A stretch of 64,000 bases of DNA. Origin: Amoebidium appalachense. Taxonomy: Eukaryota; Ichthyosporea. Location: contig CAVNZM010000015.1 in the NCBI GenBank assembly GCA_963693365.1, positions 558,001-622,000 on the forward strand, in the 5' to 3' direction. The notes beneath the pieces were generated by a model that saw only the letters and a program-made list of their open reading frames with translations, ran no database searches and had not been told where the DNA came from. The position numbers and the translations under genes were made by a program. Numbering within the stretch: the first letter of the stretch is position 1; each line of letters opens with the position of its first letter. This document shows positions 1 through 12,028 of this stretch, piece by piece.

Positions 1-199
1 AGAGATTCTACTTCACAGATAACGTCATTCCAAGGTGAGTGAGAAGGGGGGGTACCCGGGGGGGGGGGGGGGGGGTTGAGGGGCAAAGGGGGGAGTGTAT
101 GCAGGCGGGGGGGGGGGGGGGAAGGGGGAGGGGGCAGTGAGATGAATGGATAGAATTAGGATATGGGAATTGTGTCGAGTGGTGTCTGTGTGTGTGTGT

Positions 200-261
<62 letters not shown>

Positions 262-1226
262 AAATGGAAAGATAGGGATGTGGGAGTTGTCTTGGGAATA
301 TTTCACCGAGGCAGGGGGGTAAGGTGGTGTTTTTTGAAGGACAGGATGCTAGAGGGAAATACGGTGTGTGTGTGTGGGGTGGTGGGGAAGGGGCAGGGGG
401 GAGGAAGGGGGGGTGGGGGGGAGAAGGGGGGAGGGAGATTGGTGGTGATGGTGCCATTAGGATTCTCGTGGAGGGATGGCTGAACATGGAGGGGTTGAGG
501 GTGGAGGGGGGGAATGGGGAGGAGGGGGAGAGGGAGGAAATGAACAACTTTGTCTCCTTTCACCATCACTCACCTCCTTTCTCTTCCACCCACAAATGCA
601 CCTTCCCTCCTCCCCCCCCCCCCCCCCCCCTCCCCCCCTCCCCCTCCCCCCGCCCTCTCCCCCCCCCCCCCCCCACCCCTTCTTCCCAGGCTCGAGTCAG
701 GCATTCCCACTCTCCTCCGTCGGCTCGAGAAGCTTCCAGACCACAAAGACGTTTCCATCGCCTTCCCTGATGAGGGTATAACCCCCCTCCCCCCCCCCCC
801 CCCGGCCCCAACACGCACACAAACCCGCTTGTTATACATACTGTTTATGTGTGGTTTGCGCTCTGCATCCTGCTCTCCATTGTTTATGTGTACCTTGCGC
901 TCTATAGCGCATTCTACCCCTCTCCTCCTCCCCCCCCCCTCCCCCCCCCGGCGGATGGATACCTTCTCTCCACTTCCCTTGTGCTCCTCGCTCGTTCGAG
1001 ATATAGCTCCCCACGCCCCTCCCTTGCTCCCTAACCGGTGCACACACGCTGTTCTGTTCCCCCCCCCCCCAGCCCCCCTAATCCACGCATTACCACCACC
1101 ACTTTCTCCTCTGGAGTGGCCGGTTGGGAGAATATGTGTTGGTTGCTGTCATATGGCATGTTCTCACATAACCCTTAGTGATTGTGCGTATTTTCCTCCT
1201 TACCCCATGCTTTGCCGAGGTAAACT

Positions 1227-1266
<40 letters not shown>

Positions 1267-1646
1267 CTATTGATCTATTACTTTTGCAGAACCCAGCACG
1301 ATTATCGGAAGTCGGCTCTACGTATCCACATGAAGCCATATCCGAGCCTTATTCAACCCCTAGCACACATTTATCTCATACTCTCCTAATCTAACCCCAT
1401 CATAGTCAAACCCGATCGAACCCTCATCAACCTTATAAAAGGAGTTTCTTATCGATACCGGCCCAACCCTAATCTAACCCTAATCTAACCCTATTCTAAC
1501 CCTGATCTAACCCTGATCTAACCCTGATCTAACTCGTCACATAGGTGCCTACAAACGCTTCCACAAGATCTTTGAAGATGCAAACTATGAGACCATCATT
1601 TGCACGAAGGTAAGAACACAGCCCCTTTACGCACCCCCCCCCTCCC

Positions 1647-1677
<31 letters not shown>

Positions 1678-1971
1678 AAAAAAAAAAAACGCCCTCCCCC
1701 CCCCCCCCCCCCCCCCCTCCTAACCACCACCACACCACCATCACCACCACACACAAACCAACCCACCCATATGTTGTCCCTATCATAGCTCCACAGGAAA
1801 ACGAATATTGCATGGGTCTTCTTAGTATCTGGACACGACACGGAACATTCAACGCCGTGTTGACTATGATATGTACATACACAAGAACCCTCAGTTCACT
1901 TTCTGACACTCGTGTGTGCACGAATAAACAACACATCCACCATGCACCCATATACCCTGCATGCCTGCAAC

Positions 1972-2021
<50 letters not shown>

Positions 2022-2115
2022 AACACACACACGCATGTGTGCACACACGAACACACGCAAGCACCCGTACGCCGCGCGTATACACACACACAGACACACA
2101 CATACATACACACAC

Positions 2116-2184
<69 letters not shown>

Positions 2185-3008
2185 TCGTGACGGGGACAAG
2201 CGAATTGTGAAGGTGAAGGAAGGAAACGTTACAGGGAGGCATGTCGTGATTGGTTCGTGCCAACCCTTCGGACCCCCCCCCCCCCCCCCCCCCCCCCCCC
2301 TTCCTCCAACACACATACAGGGGGAGAGACCGGGGGGGAAGGAAGAGAGAGAGGAATTAGGGGGGAGGGGAAGGGGGGGAGGGAGAGATGGATGGAAAGG
2401 GAAGAAGGGAGGCGGGGAGGGATGCAAGAACTTGCACACAAACACACAACACCCCCACCATGTTCTTCTGTTCAAAACAACTACCTCCGAAGCTCAATCA
2501 ACGAAGACAAGGGCAGATTATTACTGCCCCCTCTTCCCCCCCCCCCCCCCCCCCCTCTCACCCACCAACACATACACCCACGATAGTAAACATACATCTG
2601 AAATCGAACTTGGAGTCTGTGGGGAGGGGAGGGACAGAAAGAGCTAGAAGAGCATGGATGAGTTCTTTAGTGTATGTCGAAACTTCGGAGCAATGGCATA
2701 GATCCTTTGGAATGCAGTTGCATGCTTTCTCTCCTCTTTGATTGGCTACTGAGACTCACACGGATATACTGTACTGGTACCACTTGATCTCTGCGTCGTG
2801 ATATTTCTGTGTTTTGATTGGCTGGTTCTACGCAATCTGATTGGTTGGGGCAGTGGACGATCTCGTGCAGTCAGGTGTCACCCTGTTTGAGTGTGCACGT
2901 GCTCTTATGACTGCAAAGGTATAACCCATCCTCCCCCCCCCCCCTCCTCCCCCCCCCCCCCCCCCGCCCCAAACACTCACACATACGCACACATACACAC
3001 ACACACAC

Positions 3009-3057
<49 letters not shown>

Positions 3058-3148
3058 ACTCACACACACACACTCACTCACTCACTCACTCACAAACGCA
3101 CACACACACACACACACACACACGTATACACACACGCGCGCGCACACG

Positions 3149-3184
<36 letters not shown>

Positions 3185-4353
3185 TATCTATCCACCTCAC
3201 TGCCCCCCTCTTCTTCCTTCCCCCTCCCCTCCGCCCCCCTCCCCCCTCCCCCCAACTCCCCCCCAACTCCCACTAGCTCTCTGTCTTCCTACACCCCCCC
3301 CCCCCCCCCCTCTCTCCCTCCCCCCCCCCCCCCCCCTCCTCCTCCCCCCTTCCTCCAGTCGGCGAACCCCGATTTGTACTAACTCCACCTATGTGCAAAC
3401 CTTTTTGGTGTTCATTGTTGCAGTATGGATGGCACATACATGTAATTACCAAATTTAGGCAAGGTATGCGATCGGAAGCTGCCAAGCAATACATTGACAC
3501 AGGGACGCAGGAGGAGTGGGATTTTTAGGGGGAGGGGGGGGGGGGGGGGTACTGAGAGAAGGTGTCTGTGCGGGGGAAGAGGAAGGGTGGAAGAGAGAAT
3601 ATCTGTGTGTGTGCGCGCGTGGTTTTTTTTTTTTTTTTTTTTGGGGGGGGGGGGGGGGAGGAGGGAATGTATCCCATCACAGTGTAACGCCAACCTTAAT
3701 GAAAACAGTTTTGTTTTCTGGCGGTGTGGTTGTGTAGATCCAACCGACAAGGTCTAGATAACATCTAGATCCGATCTGATCGGCCAATCACACTGCAGCC
3801 CAGCAAGATCAGCATCTATGTGACCCATGCCGTGTTCCCCAATGAGTCCTGGAGGAGATTTACTGACCCAAACCCTGGTATTAGCCTTCCCCCCCCCCCC
3901 CCCCCCCCGGGCCCTCCCCCTAAGTTGAAGCAGTATCTGAGTTGGGTTTCGTCAAGGAGGGGAATGAGTCGAATTTTTCCGGATTGCATGCCTCCCCCTC
4001 CCCCCTCCCCGGGTCCCTCGACCCCTGATGATGGGCTCTGCCTCTTATTCTGATTATGTGGTTTGCACTCTGCATTATGTTCTCTGTTAATAAATCTGTA
4101 TTTCGTACTGTATAACACATATAGCCCCATCCTCATGTTGAAACATGTTACTTCTTGCGTTGTTTGTACTTCATATGTGTGGTATGTTCTAACTGCCCCT
4201 TCTCCCCTCCCCCCCCCCTTTCCCCCTCCACCCCTCCACCCCTCCACCCCTCCTTCCCTACGTCCCCCCCCCCCCCCCCCCCCCCCCAACTCCCTCCCAA
4301 AGGGGAAAAAGAAAAAAGAAAACTACCCCACCGCCTCTGCCACGTAAACAGGC

Positions 4354-4392
<39 letters not shown>

Positions 4393-4404
4393 CTCCCCCC
4401 CCCC

Positions 4405-4435
<31 letters not shown>

Positions 4436-4743
4436 AAGCACACACTTGCCCCCCTCCCCCCCCCCCCCTCCGCCGCCCCTCCCCTCCTCTCCCCCTCCTT
4501 TCCCTGCTCCCCCCCCCCCCCCCCCCCCTACACACACACACACACACGCACACAGCCGACCGTGACATCCAATTTGAGCACTTTTGGATCACCGACAGTG
4601 TTCCTCGTACCGTTGCGGCAATCGGCGATCGCAAACCCTTTGAGAGTCTCTCATTGGCTGATCACCTGGGTCACATGTTCCACAACTACGATCTGAGGAG
4701 AATGAGCCCGACAATTAGACGCGCATCGGCAACGCGTTTCTGA
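1..4743 (+). CDS. PRS: Ribose-phosphate pyrophosphokinase (PRPP synthetase), class II plant-type, 5'-partial
   Basis: Transfers pyrophosphate from ATP to ribose-5-phosphate to make PRPP, the precursor for purine, pyrimidine, histidine and NAD synthesis. The 5' end lies outside the window. Exons: 1..34, 690..775, 1545..1609, 2183..2252, 2854..2918, 3799..3877, 4556..4743 (stop TGA 4741-4743); all are GT-AG and phases match at every junction. The 194 visible residues follow the plant PRS3/PRS4 pattern: RFYFTDNVIP, LESGIPTLLRRLE, SIAFPDEGAYKRFHK, CTKVRDGDKRIVKVKEGN, HVVIVDDLVQSG, YVTHAVFP, FWITDS. VDDLVQSG is the ribose-5-phosphate/PRPP loop. Oddity: the loop reads SGVTL where the family normally has SGGTL, so a phosphate-contacting glycine is valine. 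The tail after the LSLADHL block is about 30 residues and basic. Introns (573-880 nt) carry poly-C, poly-G and (CA)n. Alternative: a catalytically weak or regulatory paralogue. Confidence 0.93.
200..260. repeat. Poly-G run (61 nt) in PRPP synthetase intron 1
   Basis: Uninterrupted G run directly after a short (TG)n. On the sense strand of this gene it is G-rich, unlike most introns in the window, which carry poly-C on the sense strand. It is predicted to form G-quadruplexes and is prone to length error in assembly. Confidence 0.95.
831..925 (+). repeat. Dispersed C-tailed repeat R1, diverged tail copy
   Basis: Contains the R1 signature words (ATACATACTGTTTATGTG, GGTTTGCGCTCTGCATC, GCGCATTCTA) and runs into poly-C, as the other copies do. 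It lies in intron 2 of the PRPP synthetase gene. Compare 47541-47698 and 35657-35946. Confidence 0.55.
1460..1532 (+). repeat. Interstitial telomere-like tandem repeat, 11-bp unit
   Basis: About six tandem copies of an 11-bp unit of the form CCCTAATCTAA with CCCTGATCTAA and CCCTATTCTAA variants, preceded from about 1383 by degenerate copies. The CCCTAA core resembles the common eukaryotic telomere repeat. The array ends about 12 nt before the acceptor of exon 3, so it supplies the 3' end of that intron. Confidence 0.8.
1973..2182 (+). repeat. Poly-C plus (CA)n block filling PRPP synthetase intron 3
   Basis: Poly-C at 1973-2007 is followed by compound CA/CGCA repeats and a pure (CA)n from about 2119 that runs directly into the acceptor AG at 2181-2182. 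This is a clear example of the donor-side poly-C and acceptor-side (CA)n layout seen throughout the window. Confidence 0.9.
2930..3355 (+). repeat. Poly-C / (CA)n / C-rich block in PRPP synthetase intron 5
   Basis: Poly-C with a few T interruptions at 2932-2965, (CA)n with (CACT)n and (CG)n interruptions at 2970-3181, then C-rich pyrimidine sequence with CT interruptions to 3355. No coding signal was seen in it. Confidence 0.85.
3922..4127 (+). repeat. Dispersed C-tailed repeat R1, head plus tail
   Basis: The head (AGCAGTATCTGAGTTGGG, GAGGGGAATGAGTCGAA) and tail (GATGATGGGCTCTGC, GGTTTGCACTCTGCATTATG, TTTCGTACTGTATAACACAT) occur in the same order as in the copy at 48268-48528. It lies in PRPP synthetase intron 6. 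The downstream sequence is C-rich. Confidence 0.75.
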
Positions 4744-4999
4744 AATTTCGATTTGGTTTTTTAGGATGCACTTTGCTTGGTTTGACTTATCATACCTGGA
4801 ATTTCATTTCTATTTTCTAAATATTATTTTCTTGGCATTTTTTGTTTTGCTTTTTGGCCTTTGAGTCAAGTTTTAAACCTTGATTTCTTTACCCTGTTAG
4901 CATTAGTAACAAATCATAATCTCTTTCCATGTTCTGTTTTCCTTTCCACCTTCTGTCTTCTTCCCGTCTTCTCCGCTCTCTTTTGACAGACCCAAACAG

Positions 5000-5050
<51 letters not shown>

Positions 5051-5173
5051 TTCACCCTTTCCCCGCGGGGGGATGACCTTATTAGAATATGCCTTTTTTT
5101 GTGTGTGTGTGGTATGTGATATAATCTGTGAGAAACTATGGTGTCAGCCATGCCCAGATGACTTTCAAGTTTG

Positions 5174-5231
<58 letters not shown>

Positions 5232-5795
5232 GGGGGGAGGGGGCGGTATAGGCTGCTAGGGAAGAAATTCACAAAGTTGTTTTTTATTTGCATTTTAGCA
5301 TGTCAAAACAGAAAATTAGTTTTACGGTGTACACGTGTTCTGTATCGATGATATTTATTCTTTAATGCTCTTAAAGACAGTACTTTGCTTGTGGGTCACC
5401 GCAACATCCCTTCTTACCTGTACATATGAAGCCATGGGCGCGCAGTGAGTCCTCGGCTTTTATGCTCTTTCCATATTGTGAAAAAATCACTTTTTTGAAA
5501 AAAACTAATTATCAATAAAAGTATCAGCTTATATCCTGCCTCAAACCAAATGGAAGTGTTCCCCTCCCCCCCCCCCCCCCTCTCTCCCGGGGTGCAGGAA
5601 CACGTGTCTTTGTATGTGGCGTTAGTGTGACACATTCCCCTCCCTCCCCCCTCCCCCTTCTGCCCCTCCTCCCCCCCGCCCCCTCTCCCCGCGCTCCGTT
5701 TGGAGCCTCTGTCCATAACTTCCGTTGTACGTGTCCTGTTCCAAAACGTGTTTGTGAGCATACATATAGCAATTTTCCATATTGTCAAGCTCAAA

Positions 5796-5834
<39 letters not shown>

Positions 5835-6385
5835 CGAACACACACAAAAGCACAGGGGACGTGCACCACCATCACTTGTATCCAACCCCACTTTCCCGTG
5901 AGTCGTTGTGGGCCCCGAGTACATACGGTGTGTCGACAGATTCTTATGAAGAGCCCCCCCCTCCCCCCTCCCCCCCTTCCCCGCCTCCCCCCCTCGTCTC
6001 CTCCCCGTCTCCCCTCCCCCCCCACCCTCCCCCCTTCCCCCCTGCCCCCCCCTCCAGCCTCCCGACGGTCTAATTCTTTGTTTGAAGTGATCAACACGAC
6101 ACTCAGTGTTTGCATGCATGCGCACCAATATCCCCCTCTCTCCCCCCCCCCCCCCCCCCCCCTCCTCCTCCCACCCACCCACCCACCTTCTACATTAAAC
6201 ACCACTACCATTCCCATATTCTGCCACAGATTAGGGATTTCGAAATTTCTTTTTTGAGGCTCAAACGTACCCTTAGAGCTCCCCCCCCCCCCCCCCCCCC
6301 CCCTCCTCCTTCCCTCCTTCCCACCACCACCACCAACACCACTGCTACGCAACACTCCAATCCTCCATCCCCCCCCCTCCCCCCC

Positions 6386-6416
<31 letters not shown>

Positions 6417-6703
6417 ATAAACATTTCGATAGTGGGCGCATCTAACCCCCCCACCCCCCCCACTCTCCCCCCCCCTCCCGGGGCCCTTTGTGCATAAACA
6501 TTGAAATGAATCTGATTGCCGGCACGTGTGAAAGGCTGCTTCGTGCACTGTGTGCATGTACATATATCGCTGCCTAAACATGGGCACCACTGACATAAAC
6601 CCCCCTTGCTCAAAAGTTTTTGTTTTTACATCTGCACTGCGCTTTTTGTACGGTACTCTACCTTGTCCACCTTGTCCCCAGGTTGAAATTCCCCCTTCCC
6701 CCC

Positions 6704-6757
<54 letters not shown>

Positions 6758-7091
6758 AGAAGACGAAGAAGAAGAAAAAAGAACATGCATAGTGCCACTT
6801 GTCGTTGCGAATTTTTTGCACATACAATCCAAGCTCGCCAAGATCTGGGCGCCGGACGGGAGGGGAAGGGGGAGGGGAGGGGGGAGAGAGAGGGGGGGGG
6901 GGGGGGGGGGGGGAGGGGAGGATGGGGGGGGGGGGGGGAATATTCAAAGGCAGAGAGCAGTTACTTCACACGCCCTTTTCGAATTTTGAGAGTGCTCAGG
7001 AGGGTGCTCCTAGGAAAGCTATCTAACTTTTCAACATACTAACTACACTACTCTCAAGTAAAAATTTAAAAATGACCCCCCCCCCCCCCCC

Positions 7092-7128
<37 letters not shown>

Positions 7129-7303
7129 GTATTTCTTCACAAGAAAACTTAAAGAAACATACACACAAACACACACACACGCACAGCATGCTACCTACGA
7201 GGACACACAAAAACAAAAAAACACACACTCGTACAGACAAACGTGCATTCATGTGTGCCCAAAATGCTTTACACATCCGTGCATGCAAAGCAACGCATGG
7301 ACG

Positions 7304-7334
<31 letters not shown>

Positions 7335-7979
7335 TTCTCCCCGCCCCGCCGAAAAAAAAAAAAGAAGAAAAAAAGAAAGAAAGAAAGAAAGAAAGACCCC
7401 CCCAAAAGAAGAAGAAGAAGAAGAAGAGGAGGAGGAAGAAGAAGAAGAAGAAGAAGGAGAAGAAGAAGAAGAAGAAGAAGAAGAAGAAGAAGAAGAAGAA
7501 CCAAAAAAAAAAAATCATACTAGAAGTGTGGGTACCAACACAATGTCATGTCATCAGTAACACGCACCTGGTTTAATGCACGCTCATGTTGCATGCTCAT
7601 GCGTTCTCTTGCGGTTTTGAATATTTATAGTTTTGGTTGTTTTACTGCCACTGGCAGGATTTTTGGAAATTCGTGCATCTTTTTACACACTTCAACGAAG
7701 TTTCAAGGCTCTTCCCAGCAACATTAATAAGGTAGCTGCTGCTGTGAATTTTTGAGACATAATGTAAGCATTCGCAAATATTTACATGTACATGTCAACC
7801 TATTTTCTCACCTTGACTCTGATGTTACGTTTTCTACATATATGTTACACAACTTGTGTTGTCATTACACATCGCCGAGAGATGATATGGCTAGTTATAA
7901 GAGCACCAACTGCACACCGATACGACACGATATTATACATAGAAATTTCAAATACAAATATACAACTTTCAACTAATGT
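4744..7979. other. Spacer, low complexity, no gene recognised
   Basis: Poly-C at about 5000-5050, poly-G at 5188-5230, poly-C at 5798-5831, 6282-6303 and 6379-6402, a poly-C/poly-A junction at about 6700-6752, poly-C/poly-T at 7077-7128, and poly-C near 7305-7334. Short unique islands (5240-5500, 5690-5800, 5870-5945, 6480-6680, 6960-7060, 7560-7979) show no convincing exon on either strand. The fragment at about 5605-5640 loosely resembles R1 tails. The 7560-7979 island is AT-richer and is the downstream flank of the zinc-finger gene. Confidence 0.7.
7407..7500 (+). repeat. (GAA)n trinucleotide repeat
   Basis: Imperfect GAA repeat with GGA interruptions, next to (GAAA)n and poly-A. It lies in spacer, not in a gene; the translated poly-E/poly-K ORFs here are artefacts. 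Confidence 0.95.
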
Positions 7980-9137
7980 TTAATGTTTTTGGGTCGCCGA
8001 GTTCTCAGCGAGCATCGTTTCCAACTCACGGCAGAATTCTTCAATCGCCTGCACGTCGATACCATCGTCATTGGTTGCCGCCTGAGTCTTTAAATTTTTC
8101 AGTTTCATGTTCCCTTTTACCGCCATTACCGGCCTCCACTCCTTGGCAGAGTGTTGGAACGAAAACGTGTTTTCTTCCCTTTCCTCCTCCTCAATATGCG
8201 GGTGTGTAGGGCGGTGCTTATCCGGGCTAAGCATACTAGAGATGTTCAAGAGCAACTCGAGGTTGTTGGAGAGGGAGGAGGTGTCAGGGGAGTTAGACCG
8301 AGGAACACGCACACGATCAAACGTGTGCGACGCGGCGTCGCCGGCGGGCCGAGGGGTGCGAGAGAACTTCTTTAAACGAACAACGTACGGGTTTTCTCCG
8401 AAACTTTCACCGCGTGGGCTAGTGAAGGTCGTGCTTGTTTTGGGGGTTGTTTGGGATCCGGAATGTGCAGAACCTTCGGTGGTGGATGAGTCTGTGCGTG
8501 CGTGACGATACAGATTGGGCCAGGAGGAAGAAAGTTGGGAATATGCTGAATATACATCGCTCTGTGGTGTTGTATCGATGCGTGGGTCCGCGCTGCGTTT
8601 TGTCTCGGAGAAAGTTTTCCGTGTGTTCATGGGCCTGTCTAGAAGCCACATGGCCTGGTCAACATCGGGGGTGAGGGGGGAGGAAGGGACACTAGATGTG
8701 CCGCGTGTGAGCGAATGTGGTTCCCTGTATAGGAGCTTGCTTACTGCGGACATTTCAAAAAAGGTATCTTCTTGGTTGTCGTTAGTGTATGTTTTCCTCC
8801 GCCCATCGTGCGTGCTGCGTGCGTGTTTTTCCGTGTGGAAAGTGAAGCGTGTTTCAGGGAGAGAGGATGGGCTGCGTGGGTCGGATTCCCCGTCGCTGCT
8901 GCTGCGCCGAGGCAAATGCATGCGGTCCCCCCTTGGGATGGACATGTTTGTGCTTGTGTGCATTTCGTTGTCTGATCCACCGTCCTGGTAAGGTGTGAAG
9001 CGTCTAACCGTGCTCCATTCACTCATGTGCCTACGTCTGTAGTGTTGTCTTCTACTATGTGACGAGCTATATCTGCGGCCACACCCCTCAAATTCACACT
9101 CATACTCCCTCTCTGCGGCTGGCTTACGTGGCGCCAT
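7980..9137 (-). CDS. Single C2H2 zinc-finger protein (385 aa)
   Basis: Intron-free ORF starting at ATG 9137-9135 and ending in TAA. One TFIIIA-type finger lies at the N-terminus, with C14, C19, H32 and H37 (C-x4-C-x12-H-x4-H), flanked by basic residues (RRQHYRRRH). The other roughly 340 residues are polar, Ser/Thr/Pro/Arg-rich and low in hydrophobic structure, so probably disordered, with a short acidic/helical stretch near the C-terminus (IDVQAIEEFCRELETML). A role in nucleic-acid binding or transcription is inferred from the finger alone. It contains none of the window's microsatellites and shows balanced amino-acid use, which supports it being real. No specific family was recognised. An upstream ATG is unlikely, since the frame upstream of 9137 is short. 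Confidence 0.8.
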   Translation of the reverse strand: MAPRKPAAEREYECEFEGCGRRYSSSHSRRQHYRRRHMSEWSTVRRFTPYQDGGSDNEMHTSTNMSIPRGDRMHLPRRSSSDGESDPRSPSSLPETRFTFHTEKHARSTHDGRRKTYTNDNQEDTFFEMSAVSKLLYREPHSLTRGTSSVPSSPLTPDVDQAMWLLDRPMNTRKTFSETKRSADPRIDTTPQSDVYSAYSQLSSSWPNLYRHARTDSSTTEGSAHSGSQTTPKTSTTFTSPRGESFGENPYVVRLKKFSRTPRPAGDAASHTFDRVRVPRSNSPDTSSLSNNLELLLNISSMLSPDKHRPTHPHIEEEEREENTFSFQHSAKEWRPVMAVKGNMKLKNLKTQAATNDDGIDVQAIEEFCRELETMLAENSATQKH

Positions 9138-11475
9138 TTTTCAGTCCTAGTCGAACCTCAAACCTATAAAACTACAACGGTAAAAGTGTGGGTGTGCTGT
9201 TGTTATGCTTATCGGGCGAGTGTCTATCAGACCGAAGCCGAGATATGTGTACAGGCACCGTGACGCGTAACGATAAGAATAGAAAGGGAAAACAACTGCT
9301 TGCGTTTCTACGTGTATTGGTGCGTGCATGAAGTGAAAATGGTGCTTAGAATGTCAGATTTTGCTGTCGACTCTACGAATGACTTTTCTTTGTTGATGCG
9401 CTGTGACTCACTGAGAAGTGATGGTTGATCCAAATTTGCCATAGTGATGGGGCGGAGCAGCATTTTATAGCTGTGTGGGAGGTTGAATAAATTTGTGGAA
9501 TGTGACGTAATGGAAGACCGTTTTCTGATTGGCATATCAGCGCCAATCGGAAATTGGCATGCGGAATGCAACAGTGCGAATAAGGCTCCCGAATCCCTAG
9601 GCCTTAGGTGTAGGTGTGCGGTAGCCTTTTCGATGTTGTCAATGTTCCTGCTGTATTAAACCTTTCTCTCATTGTCTTTTATAGTTCAATATATGTACTT
9701 ACACCTATTTACACTTGTATTAGGTTGTCAGAGCATTTAACAACTCATTTGATGCGGACACGCATGACAGCGCAGAGCAGGAAAAAACAGCAATCGAAGT
9801 GTTTCATGAAGCCTTAGAATCAACAATCATCATGCATATGAAAACGATGGCGCTTTAGAAAAAAAAACAAAAAAAAACAGGCAGCCTGAATATATGTTAT
9901 AGGGTTTCATGCTCTTCCTGTGCAACCTGAACACATTTCTGAGTCTTGGAAAATTATAGAGTCGGTGACCGTGACGTACACGGATGACAAATGCTCGGTG
10001 CGACTGCATTCCATATATCTGGATATCATAGTCCTGGAATGCAATAGCCTAGGACTTCGACTTTGTACCAATCAAAAAGCCTTTTCATACATTCATGCAA
10101 CAGTCCTGGAATTTCCTTGCCGGTGCCCGCACGGGGTGGTGTTGACAGCTGGTGTTGACTGCAGTGCTGAGACAACCGATTCACCGCTGTCGCACAGCCA
10201 GCGGGATCCCAAGAAAGTTCAGCACACAACGCACAGAAAAACGTAATAACGGGGACTAATTTACATGTGTCATTGAAAAAAATGAGCCACCTGCCACAGG
10301 GAATTACTGCGGCAATTGCTGCTTGTTTAGAATGATGGGGTTTACGCTGTTTACTCGAGGCAAAGAGAGACCAGTCTGAGACTCTCAGGTATGGGGGGTT
10401 CTTGCTCGGAATATCCCCTCAGCGGTATATCATGATCACGTACATTCTGTCGGGTGATGATTATATATCAGGGTTTACTTTCTCTACGAGACACCATAAA
10501 GACTAAGAAAATCAAATAGTTGGGGTTCCCCGTTTTTTTTTCTTTTTTTTTTTTTTTTTTCGGGCTCCCCTGGGACACTCGGTATCAGCTGGTTGTGTGT
10601 GTGTGTGTGTGTGTGTGTACGTGTGTGTGTGTGTGTGTGTGCGCGCGCTAGAATTTTGTAATGATATGTTTCTCAAGCCAATCAATACATCTAATAAACA
10701 GGTCGTAGTTTCGCGTTTAGTATAGAATCAAGGATGTTGTAATTTTCAGGTAGGCTATCTTTCTGGTTGTCTGTTGTGAATGTGACGTGTGTGTGTTGCG
10801 GTATTATGTGGTCTATCAAACTACATTTGGCGATACATGACCTGCTCCGTGAAGATACCCATCCAGTCATCGCCGGGACTCGCACACTTCTCCACCAATG
10901 AGAATGGTTGACCAATCGATCAGAGGGAAGATAGCCACTATTGCATTCCTAAGATCTTGAACTTGAAGTCATGTTTTCAAGCGGGAGGAGGCAGCGGTGA
11001 GAGACGAAGATCCACCGAGTGGCATTGCGGTGAGGTGATTGGCTATTGGCATGCATTGGTTGTGTTGGATTGCTGGTTTCCATATATAGTTAGTTTGTTT
11101 TGGTTTTGATTGCATGTTCTGATTTGGTCAGATTTTACAGCATTTGATTGGTTTCTTCAACTCTGGATTCAAATTCCAAATGCGTCGTGGGAACGGGTAT
11201 AAAAAGGAGTACATGTCGTTTGGATATTTTCAGTCTTTGGTTTTCGTTTTAGCGTTTGTGTGAGTGTCTGGCATCAGAGGTAAAAGGGATTTGTAGAGTT
11301 AATAGGTTGAGCTAAGTTTTGGTGGTGCTAGTGTAAAAGCGCACAAACTAGTTGCCTTAGCTAGCTGTCCTTTTTCCTGCTGATTTCCCCGCCCTCCCAG
11401 CCCTGTTGTGGGGATAGATGAAGGGGTGTCCTTGGCCATTGCGTGTTAGGGACACTGATTCCTTCTTTAGGGTAG

Positions 11476-11515
<40 letters not shown>

Positions 11516-11736
11516 GCACACACACACGCACACACACACACACACACACACACCGTACGTGCACTTACATGCACGCACACACACCATAGTTTTCATGGTT
11601 CGTTGAATGTCAATTAACAGTTATTCATACATATTCTTTTAGAGTGTTTATTTCATTTTTTCAAAATAATAAACTCCCGTACTTGCCTCTGATTTCATGT
11701 TCATGAGTCTCGGGGAGCCACGACGGTAGCGTGGTT
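9138..11736. other. Spacer between zinc-finger gene and minisatellite
   Basis: Mostly unique sequence of mixed composition, with a T-rich tract at 10532-10560, (TG)n at 10593-10646 and (CA)n at about 11477-11552. Several GATTGG/CCAAT words occur (for example 9525-9560 and 11036-11070). A 108-codon open frame at 9920-10246 (+) has no recognisable features and was not called. The segment 9138-9600 is presumably the promoter side of the zinc-finger gene. Confidence 0.6.
11198..11205 (+). promoter_or_regulatory. TATA-like element
   Basis: TATAAAAA in a G/A-rich context, followed about 80 nt later by a splice-donor-like CAGAG/GTAAAAG near 11278. This could be the core promoter and non-coding first exon of a plus-strand transcript, but no downstream coding exon was identified. 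Confidence 0.3.
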
Positions 11737-12028
11737 CTGTGTTTGTGTTGCTATGTGCTTGTGTGGCTGTGTGTTTGTGCTGCTCTGTGCTTGTGTGGCT
11801 GTGTGTTTGTGTTGCTCCGTGCTTGTGTGGCTGTGTGTTTTTGTTGCTCCGTGTTCATGTGGTTCTGTGTTTGTGTTGCTATGTGCTTGTGTGGCTGTGT
11901 GTTTGTGTTGCTCTGTGCTTGTGTGGCTGTGTGTTTGTGTTGCTCCGTGCTCATGTGGTTCTGTGTTTGTGTTGCTCTGTGCTTGTGTGGCTGTGTGTTT
12001 TTGTTGCTCTGGTGCTTGTGTGGCTTCC
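11737..12028. repeat. Minisatellite, 32-bp unit, about 9 copies
   Basis: Successive copies start at 11747, 11779, 11811 and 11843, so the period is 32. The core word is TTGCTCTGTGCTTGTGTGG. Two variants alternate, one with GCTTGTGTGGCTGTGTG and one with TCATGTGGTTCTGTG, giving a partial higher-order order. It is open in several frames on both strands, but 32 is not a multiple of 3, so conserved coding is unlikely. Confidence 0.9.

Noticed and set aside
8-1389. Proline- and glycine-rich frames at the start of the window
   Set aside because: Translated poly-C/poly-G; the real coding parts here are only the short PRPP synthetase exons.
9920-10246. 108-codon plus-strand frame
   Set aside because: No homology, no splice or regulatory context, and average composition. 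Not supported.
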